From assembly GCA_029204225.1 (NCBI GenBank), contig CM055104.1, forward strand, positions 41,605,095-41,669,094: a stretch of DNA of 64,000 nt, in the 5' to 3' direction. The DNA is from Diphasiastrum complanatum (taxonomy: Eukaryota; Streptophyta; Lycopodiopsida; Lycopodiales; Lycopodiaceae). The notes below the pieces were generated by a model. That model was not told the origin of the DNA. It saw nothing but the letters and a program-made list of their open reading frames with translations, and did no database searches. Positions 21,808 through 32,205 of the stretch are shown here, in pieces. Numbering within the stretch: position 1 is the stretch's first letter; each line of letters starts with the position of its first letter. The position numbers and the translations under genes are program-made.

Positions 21808-24800
21808 CTGATATGATGCAATCCATAGCCGTTAGTACCACCAACTAAAACATTTTTAGATTTTACATTCTAAAGACATTAATTATAAAAAACTATCGCA
21901 ACTTAGATGATAGAAGAAAAATGGTACACTTGCTTTCTACAAAGTGCGTCATAAACGACAAAAGTATCATATTTCACAATTCTCTAGAGAACAAAAGATT
22001 AAATCACTACTACAACATATTGGACATAAGTTTCCTTTACATAAAGCATGCTTCACATGATTTCTTTCAATGCTGTCCTCAAACAATCATTTGAAACTAC
22101 TGCAATGTCTATCTCATCAAACTACGGATTAAACTTCGAATCAAACCGGTTCAAATCACAGAACAGATATCAAGCCAAAAAAAGTGAAAGTTTAGTTCAA
22201 AATATCTTTCCTTTGAAAATCTGATATTTTCCAATTTGATCTTTTTGCACAAACGCATATTTTATTTGGTCCAAGCCAATATATATATATATCTGATTGA
22301 TTCATATAGAACCCTCACTGAATCAATACACAGGTGGTTGAACTTTCCTATATCTGATCATCAAGAGCCTCTAGCCTTACATCCTGGAATGGCCCTACCC
22401 ACTCAAATGATGCCTGGCCAAAGGCTGCCTGTGATGTTCTTGTACTCTCCACATAAAGTCTACTCAGCCCCCCCCCCTACGAGCAGGGATGGCTGGCTCC
22501 TCCTATGTCTTTGCGTCAGGGTCCACTAACAAAATAGGTAGGTCATCCCCATGTGCCTCTGCCCCCCTCTCATCCTCTCCCTCGGCATCCCCCTCCTCTA
22601 CTCACTCCTCCTGGTAATCAGCCCCCAGCTGCTCTCCACCCTCCAAGATCTCATCATCTCCCTCCTCCTCAACCCTCTCCCTCCTCCTACCCGCTCTCCT
22701 CTACCTCCGGAAGGCCCGTGCCTCAACCTCAGCCTACCTATACATCTCTTTGTGAATCTCATCATTCAGCTCCTCATGTGTGGGTGGTGCCCAAGGAGCA
22801 TCAGCTGCAGAGTCCACCAAGCAAGAGTCAGGGTTCACCTACAACCACAAACAGGCAATGTTGTCAGACAACTATCCCACGATTCAAGTACATCAAAAGT
22901 AATTGAATATGAAACAAACACAGCTCCAACATCAAGTAACGAAGTGACTCGCCTCGATCAACTCGGCACCCTCTTCGCGTGTGGGTCTCAACATGCATCC
23001 ATTGGTGTTCACAAACACCAACCGCTTGCACTGCTCAATAGATAGCCTATTCCTCTTCTTTGTGTGATACAAGGCGGCCCAATCCCTGTGAAAGGACTCT
23101 CTCAGCCAATCGCCACGAGTCACCGGTGTTGCAACCGTCCACCTAACCATGGCTTTGACACCATGAACTGTTAGGTCTAACTTGGCTCTGATACCATGTT
23201 AGAAATCCATAAATCATAATATGGATGGACAGACTAGGATTCGAACCCAGGACCTCCCTCATACCGGATGGGATGCTCTACCACTGAGCTATCCGCCCTG
23301 TTTGATAGTTCTCTCTAGAGTGTGGATTGATATTCCAACAATACACTCTACTCCCGTCAGATGAGAGTAAATGGATGTTGATGCCTGCAGCTCACATGGC
23401 TCATTTAGATGTTTTCAATAGTGCAGATAGCAGGTAAGTACACGCCTCACGTTAAATATTCTCAATCAGTGAAGAGGACTAGGAAGCTTGCAGGTAAGTA
23501 CGAGGAAGATGCTTTGTCACTATGTTACAGAAGCTGACCTTCTTCACTACCTGAAGTTCTATTTGCAAAACATGCTCAAACTGACTTTCACTTACACCGT
23601 CCCTGTCATATACCAAGCAGCTTCAGTACATGTGCATAATCAAGCACATGTGTGTGCAAAATTCTATCACTTATATTATACGTCTAAACAAGCATCTCTA
23701 CAGGAAGGCCGATGTATTGTTCTTCTGACTTTACGAGCTGGGAAACCTTTAGTGTAAGCATCTTCCCAACCTCAAAATCATTTGCAGTTTAAATGTACGT
23801 TATATAAAGAGACCTACTATTTTGTCTACAACCTCGTTACATGAAACATCTTTCAGGGAGCCACATCTCACCCTAGAGTATGCTGAATCTCAATCGTTAT
23901 TTTTAGATATTTAGTTGTAGTTGAACTTCCACCGGTAGTTGAACTTACACACTAGTGGCATGATGATTTGCAAGACCCAGCTATGGAGTATCTTAACTTC
24001 AATACTAGATCAACTATTAAAGCTTGAGAAACATAGCTATGGAAAACATCACATACAAGGAGAATTGCATAAGCACCTCACAACACCAAAAGTTAGAAGA
24101 AGAAATGAATTGCTAGAGAAAGAGAGAAGGGCGTGGGTCCTCCAAATCCCTTGTGAGGCAAGCACCTCCTTTACATGCATGGAAAGTCTAGGTGTCAACC
24201 ACAGGAGTGAGCTACTTGGCCAAGTGGGCCGCTTGCACTAATTTACTCAACTTACAAAAGGGAGGTCTCATGTATTTAATTAAAACATGCCCCATGAGTT
24301 ATGTAAAACTTACAACTTAACTAGTGCTTAGCCAAAGGGGTAAAATAGGCATTACTTTTCAACACCCCCCCTTAATGGCAATTTTATTCAAACTGACACC
24401 CAACAAAGTTCTGAACTTTTCAAACTTATCTTTACTAAGTGGTTTAGTAAAAATATCAGCTATCTGGTTGTTGGTGTCACACTAAACAAGCTCGATCTCC
24501 CCACTGTGCACTTTCTCTCGTATGAAATGCTGGTCCACCTCTATGTGCTTCATCCGTGCATGATAGACTGGATTCCTCGCAACCTGAATGCAACTTTGGT
24601 CAAGTAGACGGCGTAACCAAATGGCTTCACAGGCGGACCTCGTAGTCGCCCTGTACTCAGCTTCGGTAGATGATAGAGCAATGGTAGGCTGCTTCCTGCT
24701 GCACCATGATATAGCCCCTGAACCTAGGCCAAAACAATAGCCTGTCGTCGATCTCCGATCGTCTCTATCACCTGCCCAATCAGAATCTGAATAACCCTCC

Positions 24801-27800
24801 AGCTGAAGGTCCCCATCATCTGTGTATCCAATCCCATATGTCATTGTCCCTCTCACATATCGTAAAATCCGCTTGGCTGCCTTTCAATGTGCTTCGGTAG
24901 GCTTACTCGAGAATTGACTTGCAATCCCAACCGCATAAGCAATATCTAGCCTGGTGGTAGTAAGGTAAATCAGGCTGCCCACCAATTGACGATAGAGCGT
25001 CTCACATCTGCAAATGCTAGACCATCATCTTTTGATGGCTTGTTGCTTGCCTCCATGGGTGTGCTAATTGGTTTGCTTTCTTGCATGTTAAACCTCTTCA
25101 ATAATTTTTGTGCATACTTTGCCTGTGAGATAAAAAGACAACGCTTCCCTTTCCAAACCTCAACTCCTAGGCAATAGTGTAGCAAACCTAAATCTTTCAT
25201 CTCAAATTCACTAGAAAGATTTTTCTTAACACACGCAATAAGCTTCTTATTGCTTCCCGTGATGAGTAGATCATCCACATAGAGCACAACAACCACAAAG
25301 TCTTCTCCGTCCCGAAGACATAAAGATTGCAATCAGACTTACTCTTCTCAAACCCTTGCCTTGCAAAGTACTCGTCAATTCGGCTATACCAAGCCCTTGG
25401 CGCCTGTTTGAGCTCATACAAGGCTTTCCTAAGCCTACAAACCAGATTCTCCTTGCCTGTTATCTCAAACCCCTGCGGTTGTTTCATGTAAACCTCCTCC
25501 TGTAGGTGCCCATTAAGAAAGGCACTCTTGACATCCATTTGATGGACATCCCAATCAAAATATGAGGCTATGGCCAAAACGGTCCTGATAGATGTCATCT
25601 TAGCAACAGGTGCGAATCGAGCAAGGTTGGACATGATAGGTCCGTATCGAGTTCACGAACCTGTGGATTGTATTCCTGGACCATTTTGGTCAACTCCAAA
25701 TGTTTTCTACACAAGTTTCAATGTATGCTACACAAGTGCTGCTTTGATATTGAATCTGGTGATTGTATCATGCAATGCCTCACACAATGAGCAAATACAC
25801 TCTCGATCTGCTGTTTTTGTGTTCTACTCTAGCTTTGGTTCGTTGTTTTTATGGTTATGCATGTGGATCTTAACATCTACCGGCCATTAAATCATCTGCT
25901 CGCGCTCTCTTCATCGTGAAAGGAAATCATGCCCTTCAATTGTTTTGCCTTGAGCTGTTCGCGATATTGTTCTTCTTAATTGGTGTTATGTTAACTGTGT
26001 CATTTGTTAGGGTTTAGGGTGTGGGGTTGATGCCATTTCGTTAGGGTTTAGGTTTAGGGTTTTTTGTTAGAGTTTAGGGTCTAGGGTTGATGCCAATCTG
26101 TGACAGGGTTTAGGGTTTGGGGTTAGGGTTTAGGGTGTAGGGTTGATTTCCTGCAATTGCAAACTAAATTTGACACAATGCGTGCCAGATGCATCTGCAG
26201 GGGTGTCAAATGCAAAGTCTGGCTGAGAGCTTGGAGGCATCTGAGTCTCCTCCAAGTCTGGGCCAACGCCTGCCAAGAGACGACTAGAAAAATCATCGGT
26301 GCATGCCCTCTTGGCTAGTCTGCTGCCTCTGGGTCTGCCGGAAGGAACCCTCTGTGGTACACTCCTGCCTGGGGGTCTCCCTCTGCCACGAGGGGCACTC
26401 TGGGAACTGCCTGCCTGTGATGCCCCGAGCTGTTGAACACGCTACGAGCCATCATAGGTCAAGGTGTGTCTCTGAGCAACAGCCTCTGCCTCCCTCGCAG
26501 GGCTCTGCCCAGCCATCATCATCAAGGGTCTCTGTGGCGGCAGTAATGGGTGGGGCACGTAAACCATCCCCTGCGATGTCGATTGTCTTGTCTAAATCAT
26601 ATGTGTGGTCATCAAAAGAGGAGGGCATGTAGGAAATAGAAGCCTAAGGATCCAGGATCTTAAGTATCTATTCACACAAAGCATTCTCAAAAGAAAGAGA
26701 GAGATGGCTAGAACCCTCTTGTAGAAACTCGTGGACAGCCAAGGAGAATAGTCAGTATTTCTTACAAAAGTGTTTCATACAAATGGGATGCACACATATA
26801 TATAGTCCAAGATGACTATCTAACTTCATGACTATTGGCTTTCCAACTACTTGACTATTGACTATCAACTTTCTATAAGTTACATAGAAAGAATAAGTTC
26901 ATGACCCGCAGCAACAAGGCCTAGATCAGAGCCACGAGCATCACCCGAGCATGTCGGATCAGTGGCAACGGGTACTTCTCGTCGCTCGTCGTCATCAGCA
27001 GCAGATGCACCACATGCTTCGACAAATCCTACCAGAGAGAGTGACACACTTCCACGACGATCAGACACACCCACGGGTCAATTATCCACTGGGCGTGCTA
27101 GACCACGAGCGCCCTATGTACAACAGAGAGGGATTAGGCCTAGACAGCAGACTCTTTATCGATGAGGATGGCAGAGAGAGCAACATGTCCGGTGCACTCG
27201 ACTGGTTATTCAGTGCTTTTACGAGTGCGGCATTCCATTTGTTGTTGCTAACACTTGCGTATTGAGGGAGCTCTATGCGCAAATTGCAGCAGTGGATGCT
27301 ACATGAAGGCCTCCCAGGCGAGAGGCATTGCGAGGCAGGATGCTTCGTCAGGAGGAGACAATCACGCGGGAGCTGAGTTCCATTCGGCATGGCAGATGTA
27401 AGTACTTTGTCTCTTGAAACTGTTTGCTTTGGTTCCATTTTGCCAGTACCGCACTTTTTGCATGTGGCTAATGGGTGTTTTGTGGCAGGTATGGATGCAT
27501 GATATTGAGTGATAGATGGACCGACATTCGTCGACGATCCGTCATCAATATCTTGGTTTCTTGCCCGCTTGGCAATCTTGTGGCGTGGATGCCACTCGAG
27601 GTGGTGGAGCCATCACAGTCGACTTCATATGGGAGGCTGTGAGAGATGAGATTGCTGACATTGGGGTGGAGCACGTGGTTTAGGTTGTCGCAGACAACGC
27701 TTCAAACTGTAAGCAGATGGAAGAGATTCTGACGAGGGAGCACCCCACCATTGTATGGACACCATGTGTTGCACACTGCATAGACCTCCTCATTCATGAC

Positions 27801-29246
27801 CTGTGTGCACTTCCATGGATCAGAGAGGTATAATTTCCTCCATTTGCTATGCTATCTTCCTTGACGCTTGCTCCATGCTGCTAAACCCATCTCAACGGTT
27901 ATCTAAACGTTCTACTGGTTGTCTGTATTGCAAATCACTTCTCAGGCCATGCGCGTGGTCACTTTTGTCACCAAGAAGAAGCGCGTGCTGGCCCTATTCC
28001 GCAACTTCTCGCCACTGGACCTAAAGAAGCCAGCACCCACCCGCTTTGCCTACTCCTTGGTTCTAGAGCGACTTCCGGCAATAAAGGACGCATTGCAATG
28101 GATGGTTTCTAGCTTGGCCTTCTTGGACTTCAGAGGCATCAGCGTAGATCTGACATATTTCCAGGCCACTGTGTTTGGAGATGAGTTCTGGACACATGCA
28201 GAGGAGCTTGTGGGGATCCTTCGACCCATTTTCTATGTGCTTCGCCTAGTAGACCGTGAAGGGTGCACTCTCGGTCTCATTTACATGGACCGCATCGGCG
28301 AGGCGATTCGGACATCGGCCTTGGACGAGGACAGGTATGGCTCTTCAGTGTCTAGTTTGTTATTTCTCAATCAAGTTTGTTGCGTTTCTCTTACGCTACG
28401 GCGCACTGATGATTGTAATTTGTCCGTTGGAGGAGGGACGAGATCGTGCAAATCTGGGAGGCTAGATGGGACTTCTTCCACCGACCCATCCACGTCGTAG
28501 CCCAAATGTTGCACCCCTTCTGGCGTTCTACACGGACTTGGATGATCACGAGCTGCACAAGGGATGGGTGGAGTACAGTGAGCGCGTATGGCCCAAACCA
28601 GGTATATGTGAGAAATCGCTTGGTAGTCTTAGTACTACAGTAGTGTACTCATTGTTAGTGTGTGGATTCAGTGGACTTACGCGTGCCATGTTTCTTTTGT
28701 CAACAAGTCCGATGCTCAGGAACATAGCGCCAGCTGATCACCTTTGAGCACTCCCAGTTTCCATTCGATGGAGAGTAGTGTCAGATGAGGGAGGATATGT
28801 TGGGGCCTGTGACGTGGTGGAGCGTCCAAGGGCGCAGCATAGGTGACTTGCGGCGACTCGCCGAGAGAGTCCTTGCACAGGACTGTTCAGCATCCGCTTG
28901 TGAGCGGAATTGGAGCACATGGGCCTTGTATCACACACAGAAGAAGAACAGGCTAGGCGGTTGGTGTTTGTGAACACCAACGGCCGAATGCTGAGGCACA
29001 CACGTGAAGACGGCCAAATGATCGAGGTGAGGCAGTTTATTACCCCATGCTCTACCTATGCTTTGACGAATTGAATTGCTTTCGAAATATGCAATGAATT
29101 GCAAAATATCTGCTTGACAACAATGTTTGATTGTGGTTGCAGGTGAACCGGCCCGATATCATATATTATGATGATCTTATTCACAGCAATGCCATGATTC
29201 AGTATGGTTCCTTATGGTTTCAAATTGGTTTTATGGTTTATGGTTG

Positions 29247-29344
<98 letters not shown>

Positions 29345-32131
29345 TATTAACGTCTTTTCCATGCCAAAAGGCATATAAGACGAACAAGTACATCAGATAA
29401 GATGGCAACAAGATGGAGCAATGCCGTCAAAACAACATAACTAAAACCAAACTAACTAAGACGAGAGTAATGACCAGGATTATATGATACGAAGACCATT
29501 TACAAGTTCGACTGAGCACCTCTTCAGTGCTCTAACTCTCAACCTAACTCTGAACAATCTCAGGTATCTCATTAATAGTGACAGATTTAATATCTACAAA
29601 TCGAACGATACCATCCCTATAAATCATCCGCTTTCCATTCATTAGGTCCTCTTGTTTTGCCTTTTTCTGTCCTTGAACCTGAATGAAAGTAACGTCTTCA
29701 TCCAGGTATATCGTGGTACACCGCAGTGTAGATCTCTTCCCTAGCACTTCACGATGACCAATTGCAGATGCAAAGTGTATGACAAGAGTATTAGGCCGCC
29801 ATGCAATATCCATATCTTTGTGGTGGTGTTGAAGACTCTCTTCAAGAAACTGCTAAGCTTCACCAACAGCATCATGGGAGTTAGTAATACCTCTGACTCG
29901 GACATTAAGACCCTTCTGCTCTAGCAAACGGCTCTCGGTGTACGTAGCTGAGATATATGAAGATGGAGGAGGTAGAACAGCAGCATTAGGTCCTTTAAGC
30001 ACATCTCAGACAGCGATATGAGGCTGTTCCATTTGACTTTCAAGCTGTTGGATCTTAGCTGAAGTAGTCGAATAAGAAGAAGCTTTGATTTTGATAGCTG
30101 CAACTTCTTGCTTTCCTGAAGATGTGATTGCACAGCATGGATAATAGGTTCAAGAGAGGAAAGTTTTTCTCAATGGTTGTTGAGATATTCATAAGAACGT
30201 AACTAATCTACACGAATGGCGGTATGGTTGAAAAATGATTTAGTACGGTTCAGTACGATGCAGTATGGTTCAGCATGATTCAGTAGGGTTCCTTGTGGTT
30301 TCTGTTCAGTTTGTTGTGATCTGAGAGAGAGAGAGAGAGAAACATAATCCTGTTGTGAACACGACGAACCATAACGGTACGCCCTTCAGTGACGGCCTCG
30401 CAAGGGGCATGACACATATCTGGCGTTATCGACATGTTTGGGTGCCACGCATCACCATCCTAGGTGGTCACGTGTCGCCGGCAAGACTGTGCTTGATGGG
30501 ACCCACTGTGCTATGCCTTTTTAGTAGTGGGGTTTCCCTCTTTCCATTCACTCAGTCTACCCGGGAGTTGGTGGATGGAGAGCACGTGCATGAGCCAGGA
30601 TGTATGTCCAGGCCAAGAGATGTATGCTAGGGAGAGCCGAGTGCGATGGCTGGTGGTATGGGACGCCAGTTATCGTAGGAGGCTTAACAAGGCATGATTA
30701 TGTCGATAGCTCCAGTGCATGGGGGTGGGTCAGCTGTGACCCTAATATTGAAGGAGCTAAACCGTAAATTTAGTAGGAGTTAATGGACCTGAACTGGACC
30801 ATCCTATACCCGAAACATTCGGCAACCTATACAAATGTATTGCCCTTAATTAGAGCTTTAATCTGATACCCATATTGCTCACAAAAAAATCCAAAAAAAA
30901 AAAAAAAGCTTCTGAGAAACGTTAGTAAAATCCAAAAACGCGTTACAAAAACCCATTGACCCAACATAATGAATAAGGTGTGCAATCTTCAACCTTATGG
31001 AATCCATCCACAATCTTAGACCATAATTTCATCATGCATATTGTGGGCCAAACGTCACAACATTCCCACTCACTTCACAAATGCCCAAGAGTAGGAGTAG
31101 GTCACATGCACGAACAAACATCCACATTAGCTCTTGTATGGTTGTACAACAACCCATGTACTGAGTTTCTATCACTTGTAGGGCAAACTTGGTATTGGTG
31201 AAGGCTGGCACCAAAGAGCAAAGCCAATCATAGGACGTCCTACTTTTTCATTACAGTTTAAAGAAACTTTGAATTTTATCACTTCAGCTTGCTCGAAACC
31301 TAACTACAAGGCATCGCCAGTGAGCAACATGCACCACTACAGATCAAAGCAACTTGCACGAACCATCTGGCTGCAACTTGGACGACTTCACTGCGTGCCT
31401 GTAAAACTCAATGCCAATTTTTGTATATAGAAGCCTCAATATAATACACCTTACCAAGCAACCAAAGGCTTGATACAAGCAGGATGGCCAATTTCAAATG
31501 GATGTAATGTATCGTGTGTTCGACCGCAGGTATTCAACATCAATATCAAGGAAAACACTAAATTTGAACTTTTCTTAAAATTATCAAAAGTCATCCTATA
31601 ACAAGAACTCCTTTCCCCAAAGTAACGTGCATTAATTCTTACATATTTCCCAAAATCCGCAAGTAGATGTAGATTTGTGCTACTTGCAACAAAAACATAA
31701 GACACTAAGAAGAAAAACCACAGGGTAAACACAACATCTACTTTTCTCAATACCTGGAAATCTTGGCCAACGCTCCTTGACAGCTGAAGTAAGTATCTCA
31801 CGGAACTTGTGCAAGCGACAATAATAGAGGTGGCTGTACTGTTGCCCCTTGTATCTCTGTCTTCGCAGCTCATACTTTTCATCCTACATCAACAAAATTT
31901 TGCAATGCGATTCAGCTGAGATTGGTCATTGCAAGACACTATTTCAGAAGCAATATTTTCACAGCTGAGCTGAAATGAAGAAGTTGACTACTGAGACACG
32001 ATTTGACACAAAAATCGTCCCATTTTGGTGTTAAAAAAAATGGGTGAATTAGTCTACCGTACCTGAGGAGTGTAAGTTGCTTGCTTGCGAGGAAACCCAC
32101 CATCCAAGCATCTCAGAGTATCGACCTCCAT
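20873..32131 (-). CDS. POLD2: DNA polymerase delta small (regulatory) subunit, N-terminal half in five exons
   Basis: POLD2 is the B-subunit of replicative DNA polymerase delta; it lacks catalysis and ties the catalytic subunit to the other subunits in the nucleus. Exons (minus strand): 32131-32063, 31883-31754, 21807-21701, 21317-21191, 20986-20873. All have GT/AG borders and their phases fit (0, 1, 0, 1), giving about 182 residues with no stop. Recognisable blocks in order: [81 protein letters not shown]. The family is usually 430-470 residues, so the C-terminal phosphodiesterase-like half is missing and must lie left of the window if the gene is whole. Intron 2 is about 9.9 kb and full of TEs. 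Clean splice sites favour a live gene over a captured fragment. Confidence 0.88.
21808..22549. other. POLD2 intron 2, left part, no gene recognised
   Basis: AT-rich. It contains CACTACTACAA at 22005, resembling a CACTA terminus, but I find no partner. Confidence 0.4.
22550..23150 (-). pseudogene. hAT transposase C-terminal fragment
   Basis: The minus-strand frame 23150-22932 contains [20 protein letters not shown] and [16 protein letters not shown], the end of the hAT dimerisation domain. It closely matches the plus-strand hAT copy at about 28925-29010. The following 22900-22550 reads as an acidic Glu/Asp-rich tail in fragments, as many hAT proteins end. No upstream transposase domains are adjacent. 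Lies inside POLD2 intron 2. Confidence 0.65.
23226..23298 (-). tRNA. tRNA-like sequence (tRNA pseudogene or SINE head)
   Basis: On the minus strand, 73 nt fold as a tRNA: acceptor GGGCGGA pairs with TCTGTCC (two G-U pairs), D arm GCTC/GAGC with AGTGGTA loop (A box), T arm CTGGG-TTCGAAT-CCTAG (B box). The anticodon arm is poor: only TCCC/GGGA pairs around an oversized loop. The D arm resembles tRNA-Cys. TGGTATCAGAGCC lies about 50 nt downstream. A tRNA-derived SINE head or a pseudogene is more likely than a working tRNA. Confidence 0.5.
23299..24364. other. Intron sequence and probable 3' LTR of copia G
   Basis: The right end, before the purine tract at 24365-24376, reads TGTTGAAAAG on the minus strand, the start of an LTR. 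Its far boundary is not clear; no partner LTR exists here. The rest shows no recognisable gene. Confidence 0.4.
24365..25634 (-). pseudogene. Copia G: RT and RNase H fragment
   Basis: Minus-strand pieces in order: RT start [38 protein letters not shown] and [19 protein letters not shown] (25634-25310); palm [12 protein letters not shown] (25290); [12 protein letters not shown] (25060); RNase [21 protein letters not shown] and [10 protein letters not shown] (24800-24620), ending [17 protein letters not shown]. At least two frameshifts. It lacks gag, protease and integrase and breaks off at 25634. It sits in POLD2 intron 2 in the same orientation as the gene. Confidence 0.85.
25635..26005. other. 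Intron sequence, nothing recognised
   Basis: A 106-codon plus-strand frame (25570-25890) overlaps the end of copia G and shows no known motif. Confidence 0.35.
26006..26147 (+). repeat. Interstitial telomere-like TTTAGGG repeats
   Basis: Degenerate TTTAGGG units (plant telomere type) are arranged in three blocks of about 58 bp, each ending in GGGTTGAT (GGTTGA at 26025, 26085, 26141). Blocks mix TTTAGGG, TGTAGGG, TCTAGGG and TTTGGGG. Far from a true telomere pattern, but clearly derived from or converging on it. Confidence 0.75.
26148..27099. other. GC-richer sequence before the hAT transposase
   Basis: Frames at 26303-26632 and 26880-27165 are rich in Ser, Arg and Pro. They may include a degraded N-terminus of the hAT protein (a zf-BED domain is usual there), but I see no Cys/His pattern to prove it. 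Confidence 0.35.
27100..29190 (+). pseudogene. hAT transposase pseudogene (DUF659 and dimerisation domains)
   Basis: Plus-strand pieces follow hAT order: [19 protein letters not shown] (27215); [19 protein letters not shown] (27490), the SDGWT motif of DUF659; [18 protein letters not shown] (27745); [19 protein letters not shown] (28040); [12 protein letters not shown] (28285); [10 protein letters not shown] (28468); and the C-terminal [19 protein letters not shown] (28900). Pieces are split by frameshifts, stops and possible introns (GTATAA after WIREV, 27826). No terminal inverted repeats or 8-bp duplication located. It sits in POLD2 intron 2 on the opposite strand. Confidence 0.82.
29249..29341. 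repeat. (GA)n microsatellite, 93 bp
   Basis: Perfect run directly at the 3' end of the ORF1-only LINE; it is the (TC)n tail of that minus-strand element. Confidence 0.92.
29342..30190 (-). mobile_element. ORF1-only LINE (L1-type ORF1p and 3' end, no ORF2)
   Basis: Minus strand: a coiled-coil-like stretch (about 30130-29960), the RRM-like start [15 protein letters not shown] (29920), then an open frame 29813-29544 ([48 protein letters not shown]). This matches the RNA-binding core and C-terminal domain of L1 ORF1 proteins, which coat the LINE RNA. The frame stops at 29544, and only about 200 bp later come ATAAGAC, the 14-nt hairpin (29374-29361) and the (TC)n tail. There is no room for ORF2. 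One TAG lies near 29855. Similar to half-L1 elements of mammals. Confidence 0.7.
30240..30292. repeat. Decamer tandem repeat, five units
   Basis: Five 10-bp units of the form CAGTAYGGTT / CAGTACGATG / CAGCATGATT run from 30241 to 30290. The flank GATTCAGTAGGGTTCCTTGT resembles GATTCAGTATGGTTCCTTAT at 29196, on the other side of the LINE, so part of this may be its target duplication. Confidence 0.65.
30293..31753. other. POLD2 intron 2, right part, no gene recognised
   Basis: A plus-strand frame at 30355-30630 and a minus-strand one overlapping POLD2 exon 2 show no independent function. A poly-A run lies at about 30888-30906. Confidence 0.4.
31754..32131 (-). CDS. POLD2: POLD2 exons 1-2
   Basis: Exon 1 (32131-32063) begins ATG GAG GTC and gives 23 residues ending QATYTPQ before GTACGG. 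Exon 2 (31883-31754) follows a TGATGTAG acceptor and encodes [26 protein letters not shown] and KERWPRFP, ending with one base of a split Val codon before GTATTG. This is the typical POLD2 start, with the GQQYS-YxxRL block well kept. Intron 1 is 179 bp. The ATG lies about 25 bp from a CA/CT repeat that probably falls in the 5' UTR or promoter. Confidence 0.9.
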
Positions 32132-32145
32132 AGGTAAAATGTTCC

Positions 32146-32154
<9 letters not shown>

Positions 32155-32204
<50 letters not shown>
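32155..32204. repeat. (TG)n(AG)n compound microsatellite upstream of POLD2
   Basis: On the sense strand of POLD2 this is a CT then CA tract just upstream of the start codon. Pyrimidine tracts are common in plant 5' UTRs. It also marks where the 5' LTR of copia H begins. Confidence 0.85.

Positions 32205-32205
<1 letters not shown>

Noticed and set aside
22005-22023. CACTACTACAA resembling a CACTA terminal repeat
   Set aside because: No inverted partner was found at a sensible distance, and no 3-bp duplication.
23226-23298. A functional tRNA gene
   Set aside because: The anticodon arm pairs poorly and the loop is oversized, so no anticodon can be assigned.
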